DNA of 64,000 bases from Symsagittifera roscoffensis. Its lineage: Eukaryota > Xenacoelomorpha > Acoela > Convolutidae. This document shows, in pieces, positions 11,986 through 22,680 of this stretch. The number at the start of each line of letters is the position of its first letter. The stretch's first letter is position 1. Below the pieces are notes generated by a model, which saw only the letters and a program-made list of their open reading frames with translations, had not been told where the DNA came from and did no database searches. The stretch spans positions 28,391 through 92,390 of the forward strand of contig NW_026970808.1 of NCBI RefSeq assembly GCF_963678635.1, in the 5' to 3' direction. The position numbers and the translations under genes are program-made.

Positions 11986-13301
11986 ACCCATCTGCTAAAT
12001 CTCAAATACTGAAAAAGTGAATACAAAAAGAATGAAACCATCTCGATCTCAAAAACTAAAACAACTAAAACCAACATAAAACCAACTAAAATAAACCTAT
12101 TTCTACTTCTGTCAGAGACCAAAAAAGTATCGACTTCTTGATTTCAAATTAAAAAACAAAACATTTCTCATCTGCAACCATTGTTGGTTAAATTCTGAAA
12201 TGTTTAAAATTGGCATATTAGCCATCTTGAGGATTAGCTTATGCGGGCTTTAAAGACTAAGTTATAAATCTGAAAAGGCATTGCTAAACAAGTGTCGTGA
12301 AATTTCACTGTTTATACTATTTACTATTTTAATTTAGTTTTTGATGACAAAATACTATTGAAAAAATTAAAAACCATGAATTCGACACCATTCAAAAAGC
12401 AGTTGAACATTTTACGGTTTTGTCTTGACGTACAAGCAGACTTGTTTCATGCTTGAAACTTGAAACAAAGTAAAACTGAATGAGATTTAAATGTTGTAAA
12501 TGAGGTTTTATGATGATTTTTTTTTACATTTTGTTAAAATCTCTAATAGCTGAGCAAACTCCGTCTTGCAGTGAATGTTTCAATCGTTCTTCTTTTTGAT
12601 TAGACTGTTCGTTCAGCAAAAGCAAATCCATCCTTGCATGGAAAGACTGCTCGTATCAGGGTGAAGCCCTGTATCATTATAGCATTTTAATTTTTTTCTC
12701 TATCTCTCCTCTCTCTATCTCTTTCCTTGGTTGTTTTAAGCAATTTGATACACTTTTAAGTTTTTTACGTCTCGTAACGTGTCAATTAGGCAAAATGATT
12801 TACCTTAATCAAAATTGGACTGATATCTGCGCCCGATTACGCAAAAGTTCAACAAACACATTGGCGTTCTTGAGTAGTATTGAAATATTCCGTTTAAAAA
12901 GAGCAATTAATTAATTAATGAAAACTTGCTTGAAGAAAAATTCAGGCCAAGCAAGTCGCTTTTTTGTATTCGGAACGACAATTAATTTTCTAATGAAGCT
13001 AATGAAATTAAAATTAATTGTTTAAATTGAAAGTGCAAGCTTTCATTTTAACCCTTTTGAACAATTTTTAAACCTCAAATAGCTGAAATGAATCACATGA
13101 CAAGAAAAAGAAAATTCAAATTCCCAGAAATTCAAAGTCCCAGTGTTGTTTTTGACGATATTTCCAGAGCAAAAGCAACTTTGAAACTACTTGTGCTTAA
13201 TGGCTAATTTAAGCCTTGAAAACATTTCTCATCGTTTAATCCATTTTGCTCCTTCCAAATAATTTTCTCTAGCATGTGTCAAATTGTCAATCCTATATTT
13301 T
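11986..13301. other. AT-rich non-coding region
   Basis: No gene recognised apart from the small repeat fragment at 12643-12690. A CT-rich stretch lies near 12700-12725. Confidence 0.5.
12643..12690 (-). mobile_element. HINE-like repeat, 3' terminal fragment (inverted)
   Basis: Read on the minus strand, this ends with the family's hairpin (CAGGGCTTCACCCTG) and GATACGAGCAGTCTT. Only the terminal hairpin region is recognisable; the rest is absent or too diverged. Confidence 0.6.
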
Positions 13302-13833
13302 TGTTCCGACTTTCGATACGAAAATAACGGAATATTTGTGCTCGGGGTGGGTTTTTTTTTCTTCAGACAAATTTCGACTTTTTAACTAGCCATTTTTGAC
13401 AAAATTTTTTTATATCATTCGAAAGGTATTGTTGTCCTGAGCTCAAATTTGAAAAGATATTTCACCTGTGATCATTTTTCGTAAAGTTACGGAGGTTTAA
13501 AGATTGCCATTTTGGTCAATTTGGGACAATTAACGCGCGATATATTTCGCGTTATTAACGCGTAAGCGGAGAGTTAATCCATCTTAGAAATCGTTCCAAA
13601 CTGGTTAAAAGAAGCTTATTTGCCATAATTGGTTTGTTACAAGGAGCGAAATCTATCCTTTTGTACTTTATATGGCGTGTGGGGGATGATTTTTATAAAA
13701 AATTTCAAATTTTAATAATTTTTTTTTTCATTTTGTTTTATTTCATTGACTTTTTTAAGGATATTACTGCTCCATAAACCTTAAAACGCAGTCGGAACAT
13801 TCAGGGCTTCGCCCTGATACGAGCAGTCTTGTT
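13302..13833 (+). mobile_element. HINE-like repeat, copy 2 (full length)
   Basis: Starts TGTTCCGACTTTCG and ends GAGCAGTCTTGTT, 532 bp. The first ten bases TGTTCCGACT are exactly inverted as AGTCGGAACA about 40 bp before the 3' end, followed by the perfect hairpin CAGGGCTTCGCCCTG. This asymmetric inverted repeat plus terminal hairpin is the Helentron/HINE layout. A near-palindrome GCGCGATATATTTCGCG sits in the middle. No coding capacity. Confidence 0.75.
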
Positions 13834-14975
13834 AATAGTTTAACTACAAAGCTACAAAAACCTCATGTGAAAATTCATTCATGTGCTCGTTGAAACCAAA
13901 AAGTTTCCATTTCAAAGTCCCGTGACTATATAATGGTTCCCTGAATCCTTAGCCATTGAAAAACATTGTGAACATTGTGCAAGGTTTCCAGAAGGCATTT
14001 AGTTTGGAAGCTCAAAGACAAAAGTTTTGCTGAAAAACTTGAAGATCAATGTTTAGTGATGAGGCTTATACTTACAAGGATGTATACAATTGCGTCGAAA
14101 ATGGCGCTCGTGTTGAATTATAATTAATTAATGATTCGAAACTGCAAAACCATAGGAAACAATTGCTTCCTAAAACCCACTTGTTTTTTTGCATTAAGTT
14201 TTTTTTGTGTGTTTCTCAAACAATTGCTTGTCAGAATCTACAACCACCTTTATTTGAGCACTTTTGGAGCAGCATTTAATCAGAAATTTAACAAATAACG
14301 AAAACTAGCCCACACACTTTACACATCTAGGCAAAAAGTTAGCGTATGGCTTGTTAAACGGTTTGAGTTGTGCTAACTTCTCAAAATGTTCATGGTTTTG
14401 TGAATAGGTCGGGATTTGAAGGTAAATTCTTAATGACCGATCAAAAAACTTATTTGGACAAAATTGAACTTCAATAATTTGCTCCACTGGCTGTTGATAA
14501 TCCTCTGCACTACTGTGGCTTCTGCCGGGGCCTAATTCAAGCTAGAAGTCTTGATAAAATGCGATAAGTCGCGACTCATCTAATCTCGGTTTTGCCTGGA
14601 TCTTGTCTCAACAATATTTTACCGCATGCTTAGGTAGACTCTAACTCTAACTGAAGCCGAACTTTTTATATTGTTTTGGCAAAATATTACGGTTTCAAAG
14701 TTCACTTGCCCGGTAATATTTTCTATCTAACGTGCAGGCCTCTCTTTTATTTTAATCACGGCAAAGTTAGTGAAAACGGGCTGAGCAAAGATGGAAAATT
14801 AAAAAAGTACAATGGTTACAAAAAATTACAAAAAAAATGACAAACCATGTTCTGAAAATCTGAAATACCGACTGAAAGTCTCTTAAATTATGCCACTACC
14901 AGCTACTTTGAGCTACCTAAAACTGAATTGAAACGAATAACAAACCATGTCCAAATTTATTGCAACTTTTTTGAG
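13834..14975. other. non-coding region left of element 1
   Basis: No gene recognised. A minus-strand 60-codon open frame at 14305-14487 has no identifiable motif. Confidence 0.5.
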
Positions 14976-14979
14976 GTTG
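14976..14979. repeat. target-site duplication GTTG of element 1 (left)
   Basis: GTTG directly precedes the left LTR, and GTTG (32310-32313) directly follows the right LTR. A 4-bp duplication fits Ty3/Gypsy integration and fixes the element boundaries. Confidence 0.85.
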
Positions 14980-15390
14980 TGAGTTAGGTTCGAGGTGTAA
15001 CTCATAGAGTAATTTCGGATAGGGTACACCGTCTGCTCGTCACGCTATCTTATTTTCGGCCGGATAGATTCGTGCAACTTCTGAGTCTAATACCGATCCT
15101 AATCTTACTCTTATTTCTACTAGTCTCAGGGTGTTTAACTAGTCTCTGCTAGGCTCAATAGATCTAGAGTATACTGGCTTATTGCGATTGCTAAAAGGTC
15201 TCTTGGAGAGGTAACTAATTTCTAAGTTAAACTCAAATCTCTCTGGTGCTGAAATTAAAAGAAATTTCAGCACTTACAAATAAGTGGGTTGTGAGTTAGA
15301 TGAATCATGATTGGTTAATATTAAATATTTTATAGTGATAAAATATCTAATTTATAACCAATAATAAAATATAGTTTAGATCTGGTTCCA
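14980..15390 (-). repeat. element 1, 3' LTR
   Basis: 411 bp, TG...CA ended. It is nearly identical to the right LTR; differences include GGGTACACC versus AAACACC and about ten single-base changes. It contains the GTGCTGAA/TTCAGCAC-type hairpin seen in element 2, here slightly altered. Confidence 0.95.
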
Positions 15391-16976
15391 CCCATCCGGG
15401 GTTTACAGAGTTTTTGAATCTTCTATCTGTAATGAAGGATGGATGATGATCGTTGGTATTTGGCGAGCATCATTTCTTGTTTCGTTCTTGGAGACGAAAG
15501 CTCCAGGAAGCTGGAATCGTCGATAGGAAATTGTTAGCTGTCGTTCGACAAAGACTATGACCGCCAACGAAATCAGTCTGATTTCAAGATGGTTTGTAAT
15601 GATCGTCTGTTCTTGATCTGTTGTGTAGAACTATTTTTCGATCTAGAGTGGGAATGGCGTGAATTTTGAGTTTGGAGGGAATGCCTTGTAATTCGGATCT
15701 GAACGTATACTTGAACATCGAGGTGGTCATTGGTCTGATTCAATGAAGTCCTTTTCTGCGAAGTCAAGTCGTACTCTAAATCCTTTTTGAGTCGTGATTG
15801 TGGGCAGCATGTCGGTTTTGTTTAGCCATTCTGTAAGTTGAGTGTGATGGGGTCTTCTAGTCTTTGGATGCTCGTCTTTGTGGTTGTTTGTGATCTATGT
15901 ACTGCATATTATGATTTACGTTTTATAAAATTTTGTTAATTCATTTCTTTTTTTATGATTTTGGTTTAATTGTTTTCGCAAAAGCGTTTTAGTTTTAGTT
16001 CAGTTATTTTTAAGATTTACTCACCCTTGAGTCGGTCTTGTCAAAAATATAGTGTGGTCACAAAGCGTGGATGTAGCATAGTGGGTTAGGCCGGCTATAG
16101 AGCATGCTCAGGACGTCTTCTCGGTGGGTTAGGCCAGGAGTGGGAGTATGATTTCATGCTGGTTTTTTAAGGGGTCCTGTTTTGTGCTAACGTTTTGTGT
16201 TATATTATTTCTGGTTTTTCTTTTGTTACTTTAGTTGTGTCCTTTTTACAAAAATCAAATTGTTTTTGGTTTGGGTTTGTCTTGCGACTTTTTGGTGTTT
16301 TATGATTTCTTTTTTAGACTTGGTAATAGTCTTCAAAAGAATAAATTATCCAGTTTTAAGCTGGTTTAATCCGGTTTGGGTACCGTAGGTGTTCGTTCCT
16401 TAGTCATGCTGTTAGTTTGTGGTTTATGGTGTTTAGTTAGCTGCGTTGGTTAGTTTGGTTATTATATAATTCCATTACAACCGGGTTAAAGAAAAATTGG
16501 AAACTTGTTATCGCTTGTTTGAGTTGTTGTTAGTGAAAACTCAAAACTTGAATTCATTATTTTAAACAATTCTTTGTGGGCGAGTTGTGCGATTGAGGAT
16601 AGAATTCTTGTGCGGGTGAACAGAAGATATATAAAAGGTTAGTACTGCATTTCTCTGTATAAATTTACTACTTTAAGAACCAATTTTACTGCTTTGTGGG
16701 GGTTGAAAATTATAAATTGATTATCATCGTATTAAATTTACTACATTTAGGGAAATAATTTATAGATGAATTTATTGCTTTGAATTGAATTTTACTGCAT
16801 CATTTAGCGCTGTAGATTTAATAGAGTTTATTATGAAAAATGAGTTTGTATTTTCATTTTTTTTTTCTTGTTGTAGGTGATCGTGGTGTGGAGACTTAAA
16901 AAATGTAAATTACCTATAAAGAATGTTAGTTTTATTTTAAAATAGTTAGTTTTGAAATATTAAATTCATACTTACC
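15391..16976 (-). other. element 1, 3' untranslated region
   Basis: Lies between the ORF6 relic and the 3' LTR. It keeps landmarks shared with element 2: two direct copies of GGTGGGTTAGGCC, the palindrome GAGCATGCTC (16100-16109), a cluster of TTTACTGC-like motifs (about 16645-16805) and CCGGATGGG next to the LTR. On the minus strand AG|GTAAGTATG at about 16975 directly follows the ORF6 stop. A 64-codon minus-strand open frame (15573-15767) is interrupted in element 2 and is not convincing. Confidence 0.7.
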
Positions 16977-18770
16977 TTAGTCGTCGGGAAAGAAGCCACG
17001 AGGGAAAACATCGTGAATAGCATCTGATGTGTTTAGTAATTTTGCTAGTATGCGTATGATGTTTTTAGTTTGGAGCAGTGTCCAAAGCAATTGAAGTGCT
17101 TTTCTGGTTTTTAGTTATTCGGTGCCTACTGCAGATTCTTGAGGTGTGTTCTGAATTAGATAAAATATTTTGTGATTGTATTTAGTGTTGTGGATGAATT
17201 CTAAAATGGGTACTTCTATAGGTTGACTATATTCATGCGGGACTATTAGGGTCGGGATTCTTCTTCGTTGAAGGTCTTGGTGAGGGGACAAAATAAATCG
17301 ATCTGGGTGATTGGGTCATAATTCCGGAGGATACCTTGAAGGTTAGTATTCTTAATACAATATGTGAAGTTTAGTAAAAACGGTGAGGTGTATTTGGAAT
17401 TGATGAATTGAAATCTGTGGTGGGGTTGTCGTGATGGTGTGTGTAAATGAAAATGGTTTTGGATAAAACGATAATAAGTTTAGGTGTGTGTTTGTTTAGT
17501 TCTCAACATGATGTCATGTGAACAGTGCAAAAAACGTTCTTTTGGTGTGAGTAAATGAAAGGTTAGTGAAAATGTTCGAAATTTTTCATGAAATGATTCG
17601 TATGCTTGAATGTCTGATAATGCTTCTGAAATAATGTGATCATGCTTTTTATCTAGTATGCTAAGTGTGAATAAGTAGGGTGTTTTAATGAAAAATTTTT
17701 CTGTTAATTGTTTGTTTGTAAACTGATCGTCGTCAGGAAATTGGTCTTGATCAGATCTGATGATGTTATGATCATAATATTCAATTGAATAGTCGTAAAC
17801 TCGGGGTGCAGGGAATGTTTTTAGTAACTTTTATTATCCTACGTATGTAAACTGTCGGGGTGTTAATCTCGTGGTTAGTCTAAATAATTCGGTCTTATTT
17901 CTTTCATTATCTTTTGTGGTGTTCAGGAGTGGTAGCGTAAGGGGGTTATTAAAATTGTAATAAGATGTCCAATGAAGTGTGGGTATTAACACATGTTCAT
18001 CTACAAAATGATGTGGTTCGGGGTTAGGGTCGGATTTATTTAATGTATATTGGGGAAATAAAGGTAGGGTTACTTGAAGAAAATTTGTAGTATTGGCGTG
18101 GTCTGGATGGTTAACGTATTCTCGGGCGGTTCCGGGTTTGTATGGGAACGGATGATTTGGAGATTTGCGTTTAAAGGTTCTATAAGCTCGATTAGTACTG
18201 GTGGATGTTTCTGTTGACGTGGATGACTGAGCTAGTGATGGAGTAAAATCTGAAACTGGTGTAGGTGTGGGTGGATTTGATGATGTTATTTTTGATGATA
18301 GTTGGTGAATAGTGAGAGTATGGGGAGATATTAACTGTTGTTGGAGTGTTAGAAAATTATCTAATTCATTAGAAATTCGAATATTATCTAGGGAATTGTT
18401 GATTGATCGTTCATAATGAAATGAGGAGTAGGTTGGGGTCACTTGAGGAGGAGTGTAGGGAGATTTACATTGGTTTTGAGGTTGAATAGGTCAAAAGGGG
18501 GTTTTGAGAAGGTTAAAGAGTTGGTCTGGGTATGGGTAGAAGGGGCTGGTTCGGAATCTACGAATTCATCGGGAGTTTCTACATCGGAGTTATTAAAAGG
18601 TGATATTGTGTGATAAACGGTGACATCTGAGTTAATATCAGAATTCATGCCTGATGATGTATTAGTTTGTGGTGAATCAGGTGGCGGGAAAGCAAAAAGT
18701 GGGATTATATGGTTTGGATATTGGAGGTTGGCAGGGTGCGAGTTTGATTGATGGAGTGATCCCATTTGTC
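16977..18770 (-). pseudogene. element 1 ORF6 relic
   Basis: Homologous to the 599-aa ORF6 of element 2. The N-terminal S/T/P/N-rich part (within 18439-18795) and the following segment (17834-18442, including the NRAYRTFKRK motif and the RQFTYVG motif) are in different frames, so there is a frameshift near 18440. Further breaks follow down to the conserved terminal DD-stop at 16977. Similarity to element 2 persists throughout, so it is a decayed gene and not random sequence. Function unknown. Confidence 0.85.
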
Positions 18771-21314
18771 TGTCATTTTGGGGGTGTTGTGTCACTATAT
18801 GTTGAATGGGGCTTTTTATGTGGCTTGGTCTTAAGTTTGGGGGTTTTTGATTGCTAAGTTCCTAAAATTTCGTTAGACTATGATAATGGATGGTTATGAT
18901 GGAGATTTAGTAAGTGTGGTGCTGTAGGTAATGCATTTGTGTTATTGTTTGATTCTTCGTATGTGTTCGGGTTTGTTGATAGTTATGTATTGTATTCTTT
19001 GATCTGTGCATCTAAGAGGATTTTATTTATTGATGATGAAAATATTCCAAAAAATCCTGCAAATAATATGCGTGCTACGCTTGCTTGTCGGTTTACTTGT
19101 GTGTGTAATGCACATGTGTTATAGATTCTTTTTAGTAATGAGAAATAAAATCCAATAAAGTTAAACATAGAGTATAAGATAGTCAATCTTTCTAAGATGT
19201 AATATGGCCATCCTAGAAAGCAAGGATTTCGTTTTTTAAGGTTTCAAAACTAAAAATCTTTATTGGTGAGATATCTTGTGGTCTATATTTTTCGCCGTTT
19301 AAGTATATGTAGTCTTTAATATCTTTAAAATATCCGCTATAGTCTTGTGTATAGATGTCTGAAAATCCTGCGGTTTCTGCAAGTTTTCTTAAATTTTGGT
19401 CTATTGATTGTCGTTGTATGGTGTCCAATTGTGTTAGTAGTTCCTGAAATTGCTGTGTACGAATTGGATGTTTTATATCTGATTTAGAATATATACTAAT
19501 CGATTGTAGATCGATATTGGGATTACGAGCAACAGCTCGACTACTTTCGGGTGAAAACTTTTTCAATTGTTGCATTAATGTTGGGTATGGTGTGAGTAGA
19601 TAGTTTTTTTCTTCGTCAGGTTTTAATTTTACGACGTTGTGGCTGTTTTCTGATCCACATGGGACTGCGGTATCCCAAAAAAATGTTCGTCTTGAAAGTA
19701 TATTGACAAAATGATCTTTATTTTTATAGAATATCGGGATTCGTTTGTAACAACGTTTATCTTCAAAAACATATAATGGTGATACTTTTTTGGCGCAAGT
19801 ATAAAACCATATTATATTTCCTTCATAGTCAAGGAAGATTGATCTATTTCCGGATAATAAATATCCTGCAAGGGTGTTTTTAGAACTGCTAATGCGAGTG
19901 ATTGTAAAATCTGAGTTCTTTCTAATTCACATAGTTGATGTAGTGTTTCTAATTCGGAAAATGACATTTCTTGAAAAATTCTACTAATTGTGTAGTCTAA
20001 TTTCATATCTAAGTGGATGACATAGTGTATTGCGCCAAAATATGTACTATTCATTAGTGATAAATCTTGTAATCGTGTGCTTTCAGTGTCGTGCGGTTTT
20101 ACTTTTCCACCAGGATTTCCTGTGTTTTTTAGGTGATTTACTGGGAAGTATGATGTTCCTTCGTTGAGAGGGTGATGTGTTGCATGGGGATTATATTTTA
20201 GTTTTCCAGTGGTCATATCGAAAATTTCGTCGTATTCGACAATTATTTCGGAATATTGTATTTTTTGGAGTGGATTTTTGTATTTACATGCAAATTCTGT
20301 TTCATGATAAATTTGGAAACGTGTTAATTTATTTTCTATATTGTGAATATTCCTGAATTTAATATTGGTGTGTCTTATTTGATTTGTATTGACATTATCA
20401 AATGGGATGGATTCTATGAAATTTTTTTTTTCATGAAATTTAATCATTCGAGCGTGGATTTTTGCTACTTGAAAAGTTGTACAAGTGTCTTCGGGAAACC
20501 AATCAATTGTTGCTTGTGTTCTTGTTGTAGGATCAAAATAGCCTTAGTCATTTTTGCAAGGTAGTTTGATTCCTTGATAAATTATAGTGTTATCTTTTAA
20601 ATCTCGTGTGAGTTGTATTTTTTCTAGTTGGATTTTCCAGTCAAAAAACATTATTTCTAGGTATCCTTTATTTTTCGTATCTGCTTTGCAGTTTGCAGGA
20701 TTATTTATTCCAGTATGTGGTATCCAGTGTTTGTCGTGAACATCATGAGTTAGTCGTCCGTGTGCGCCGTTGTATGGATATCTTTCGTCTAGTTTAATAT
20801 GTCCTTGATATCTTTCAAGTTGTGCTTGATGTACAGAGTCTGTGAAGACTTCAAAGTTTACTATTTTTCTGTTTGAATTTTTATTTCTTGTCAAGTTTAA
20901 TCTGAGTAGTTCGTTTGTAGAATCTTCGGGACTTAGATGTAAAAGTCTTTCTATATTACTTTGGTAGAATGATTCGTGATCAAGTCGGTTTTTATTTCCA
21001 TTTGAGACTTGTGAACAATGTACTTTCTTTTCGGAAAATGTCGCTGTAAATTTATAGCCTGTAAGTGTTGTTGCTCGGGCTTTCGAGTATAATGTTGCTA
21101 TTATGTTTGTTGTTTCTATAGGTTGTGGTTCTGATTCGCATTGTGTTACTTGGTTTATTGCATATTTGTGTAGCGTTTTTTGTTCATTTTTTTCACAATC
21201 GTAGTGTGTTACTAACAAATCCTGAGGTCCTGTGCGAGGAGATGGATTTGCATTTTGTTCGGAGAAAATTTAAAAAAAGAGGTTTTAAAACGTAAAATTT
21301 TTTAAAATATTCAT
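18771..21314 (-). pseudogene. element 1 envelope-like relic
   Basis: Colinear with the 872-aa env frame of element 2. Clear segments are 20544-21218 (N-terminal cysteine-containing region), 19812-20447, 19213-19575 and 18983-19186 (the two hydrophobic segments near the C terminus). The frame is cut by a stop soon after the ATG (21312-21314), by a stop near 20543 and by several shifts. The hydrophobic segments and the sequence after them are well conserved with element 2. Confidence 0.9.
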
Positions 21315-22390
21315 GTGTATGATAATCCTGAGTATGGGTTATAAAAGGTGATATATCCAATTGTGTTTTTGTTTTGGTATATCTGTCGTATTTATATATG
21401 ACTTCAGTTGTTATAAGTGGGGGAGGTAATGATTGAGCTGTTATATTCGGTGGGCTTAGGGGAAAAGGATGTTGAACAGTATTTGTAAGTCTGACTGTGA
21501 TTTCAAATTTTAATTGGAGACTATTTTGTTGAAGTTTATGAATATTGTGCTCTTGAATATCTTTGTGAATATCTTGTCTATACTGTAATCTATTTAGTGG
21601 CCAATTGTGGAGTCGGCTACTTTCGTGATGTTGTCCAAATAGTGGGGGAGATGCTACGAAAGTATTCCAATCTAACCGTAGAGGGGTGTTTGTCGATGAT
21701 TGTTCTTGGTATCTATCGTCAAGATTGGTGGGGAAATTAAGGGGGAAAAGTGTTGGTGAAATTTGACTTAGAGATGGTGTTGATGGAAGTGAAAGTGTTT
21801 CTGGCAGGGATGATAATGTTGTATCAGAAGAAATATCTATTGGTTCATTTACTAAATTTGGTTCTCCTGGAGTATATGAGTGTGTTGTCCAATATGGTGG
21901 TCTCTTGGTGGTGTTTGGGGGATTAAAAGGATTTTCTCGGATTTGTTCTGATGTGTGGGAGTTGGGTAGTTTCTGGTAATGTACTGCTTGAAAGTTCTGA
22001 GGTAGTTGGTGTTGGCGATTGGGGTATGTTAAATTGAACTCTAGGGGTTTGAAATTTTCTATTTCTTCTTGGATGTATAATTTGTCTATTTATTTTAAGT
22101 GTATTTTGATTTTGGCTAATATGTCTTACTCGATTAATATCTTTTTGTAAGGTGGGTTATAAATTACATGTTGGTTTGCTGAAAGATGCTTGGCGATGAA
22201 CTGGTTCTAATGGTTCAGATAATCGTGCGTGTCGTTCTACAAAAGTGTATGGATTGTCTTGAAAAGAAATTCGTCTTGATGGTTGGGGATTGTTGGTAGT
22301 TGTAGTTGTTTTTGGACTGTCTTGGGGTGTTGTTGGTGGGGGCTGGTTTGGTGGTTGTTGATTAGCAATTTTGAAAAGGTATTTGAGTGT
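21298..22390 (-). pseudogene. element 1 ORF4 relic (no AUG)
   Basis: Conserved with ORF4 of element 2, best around the motif RISFQDNPYTF (about 22230-22270) and RHARLSEPLEPV. As in element 2, no AUG begins the frame: a TAA lies just upstream and the conserved part opens with AAA-ATT-GCT. The frame breaks near 22150. The relic shows that the missing AUG is a family trait and not a mutation of one copy. Confidence 0.7.
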
Positions 22391-22397
22391 TTAATTC

Positions 22398-22586
22398 TTA
22401 TTGGTAAAATTTATGTTTATTATAATATTCTTCAATAAAAAGTATCAAAAGAATAGTTGCTAAGGCGAATGTGACTATTGCGTTTTTTGTTCATTTGCAC
22501 ATTGTCATGATTAGGGATATTAAAAGTGTGAGAAAAATTATGAATAAAAGAAAACTATCTTTTCGACTAAAAATGGTTTGTATCAT
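22398..22586 (-). pseudogene. element 1 ORF3 relic (62 codons, one stop)
   Basis: Same length as ORF3 of element 2 and colinear without gaps: MI-TIFSR start, hydrophobic first half, ATI-LI hydrophobic second half, EEYYNKHK near the end. One codon, TGC in element 2, is TGA here. Conservation of length and hydrophobic pattern supports a real protein in the family. Confidence 0.75.
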
Positions 22587-22680
22587 TTAAATAGATTTTA
22601 TGTTTTCGTACCTGTAGAAGTGGTCATGAATTTGGGAAAGTTGGAGGTATATTTCAATTAGGGAATAGAAAATTGAAAAA
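22587..22680 (-). pseudogene. element 1 ORF2 relic (C-terminal third)
   Basis: Only about the last 30 codons of the ORF2 homologue remain (IFYSLIE..LQLSQ, ending TAA). The stop is immediately followed by the ORF3 ATG (TAAATG). Upstream it joins abruptly to the integrase C-terminal part of pol, marking a deletion relative to element 2. Confidence 0.65.

Noticed and set aside
15573-15767. 64-codon minus-strand frame in the 3' region of element 1
   Set aside because: Starts with TTG, the equivalent in element 2 has a TAG, and differences between copies do not favour synonymous sites.
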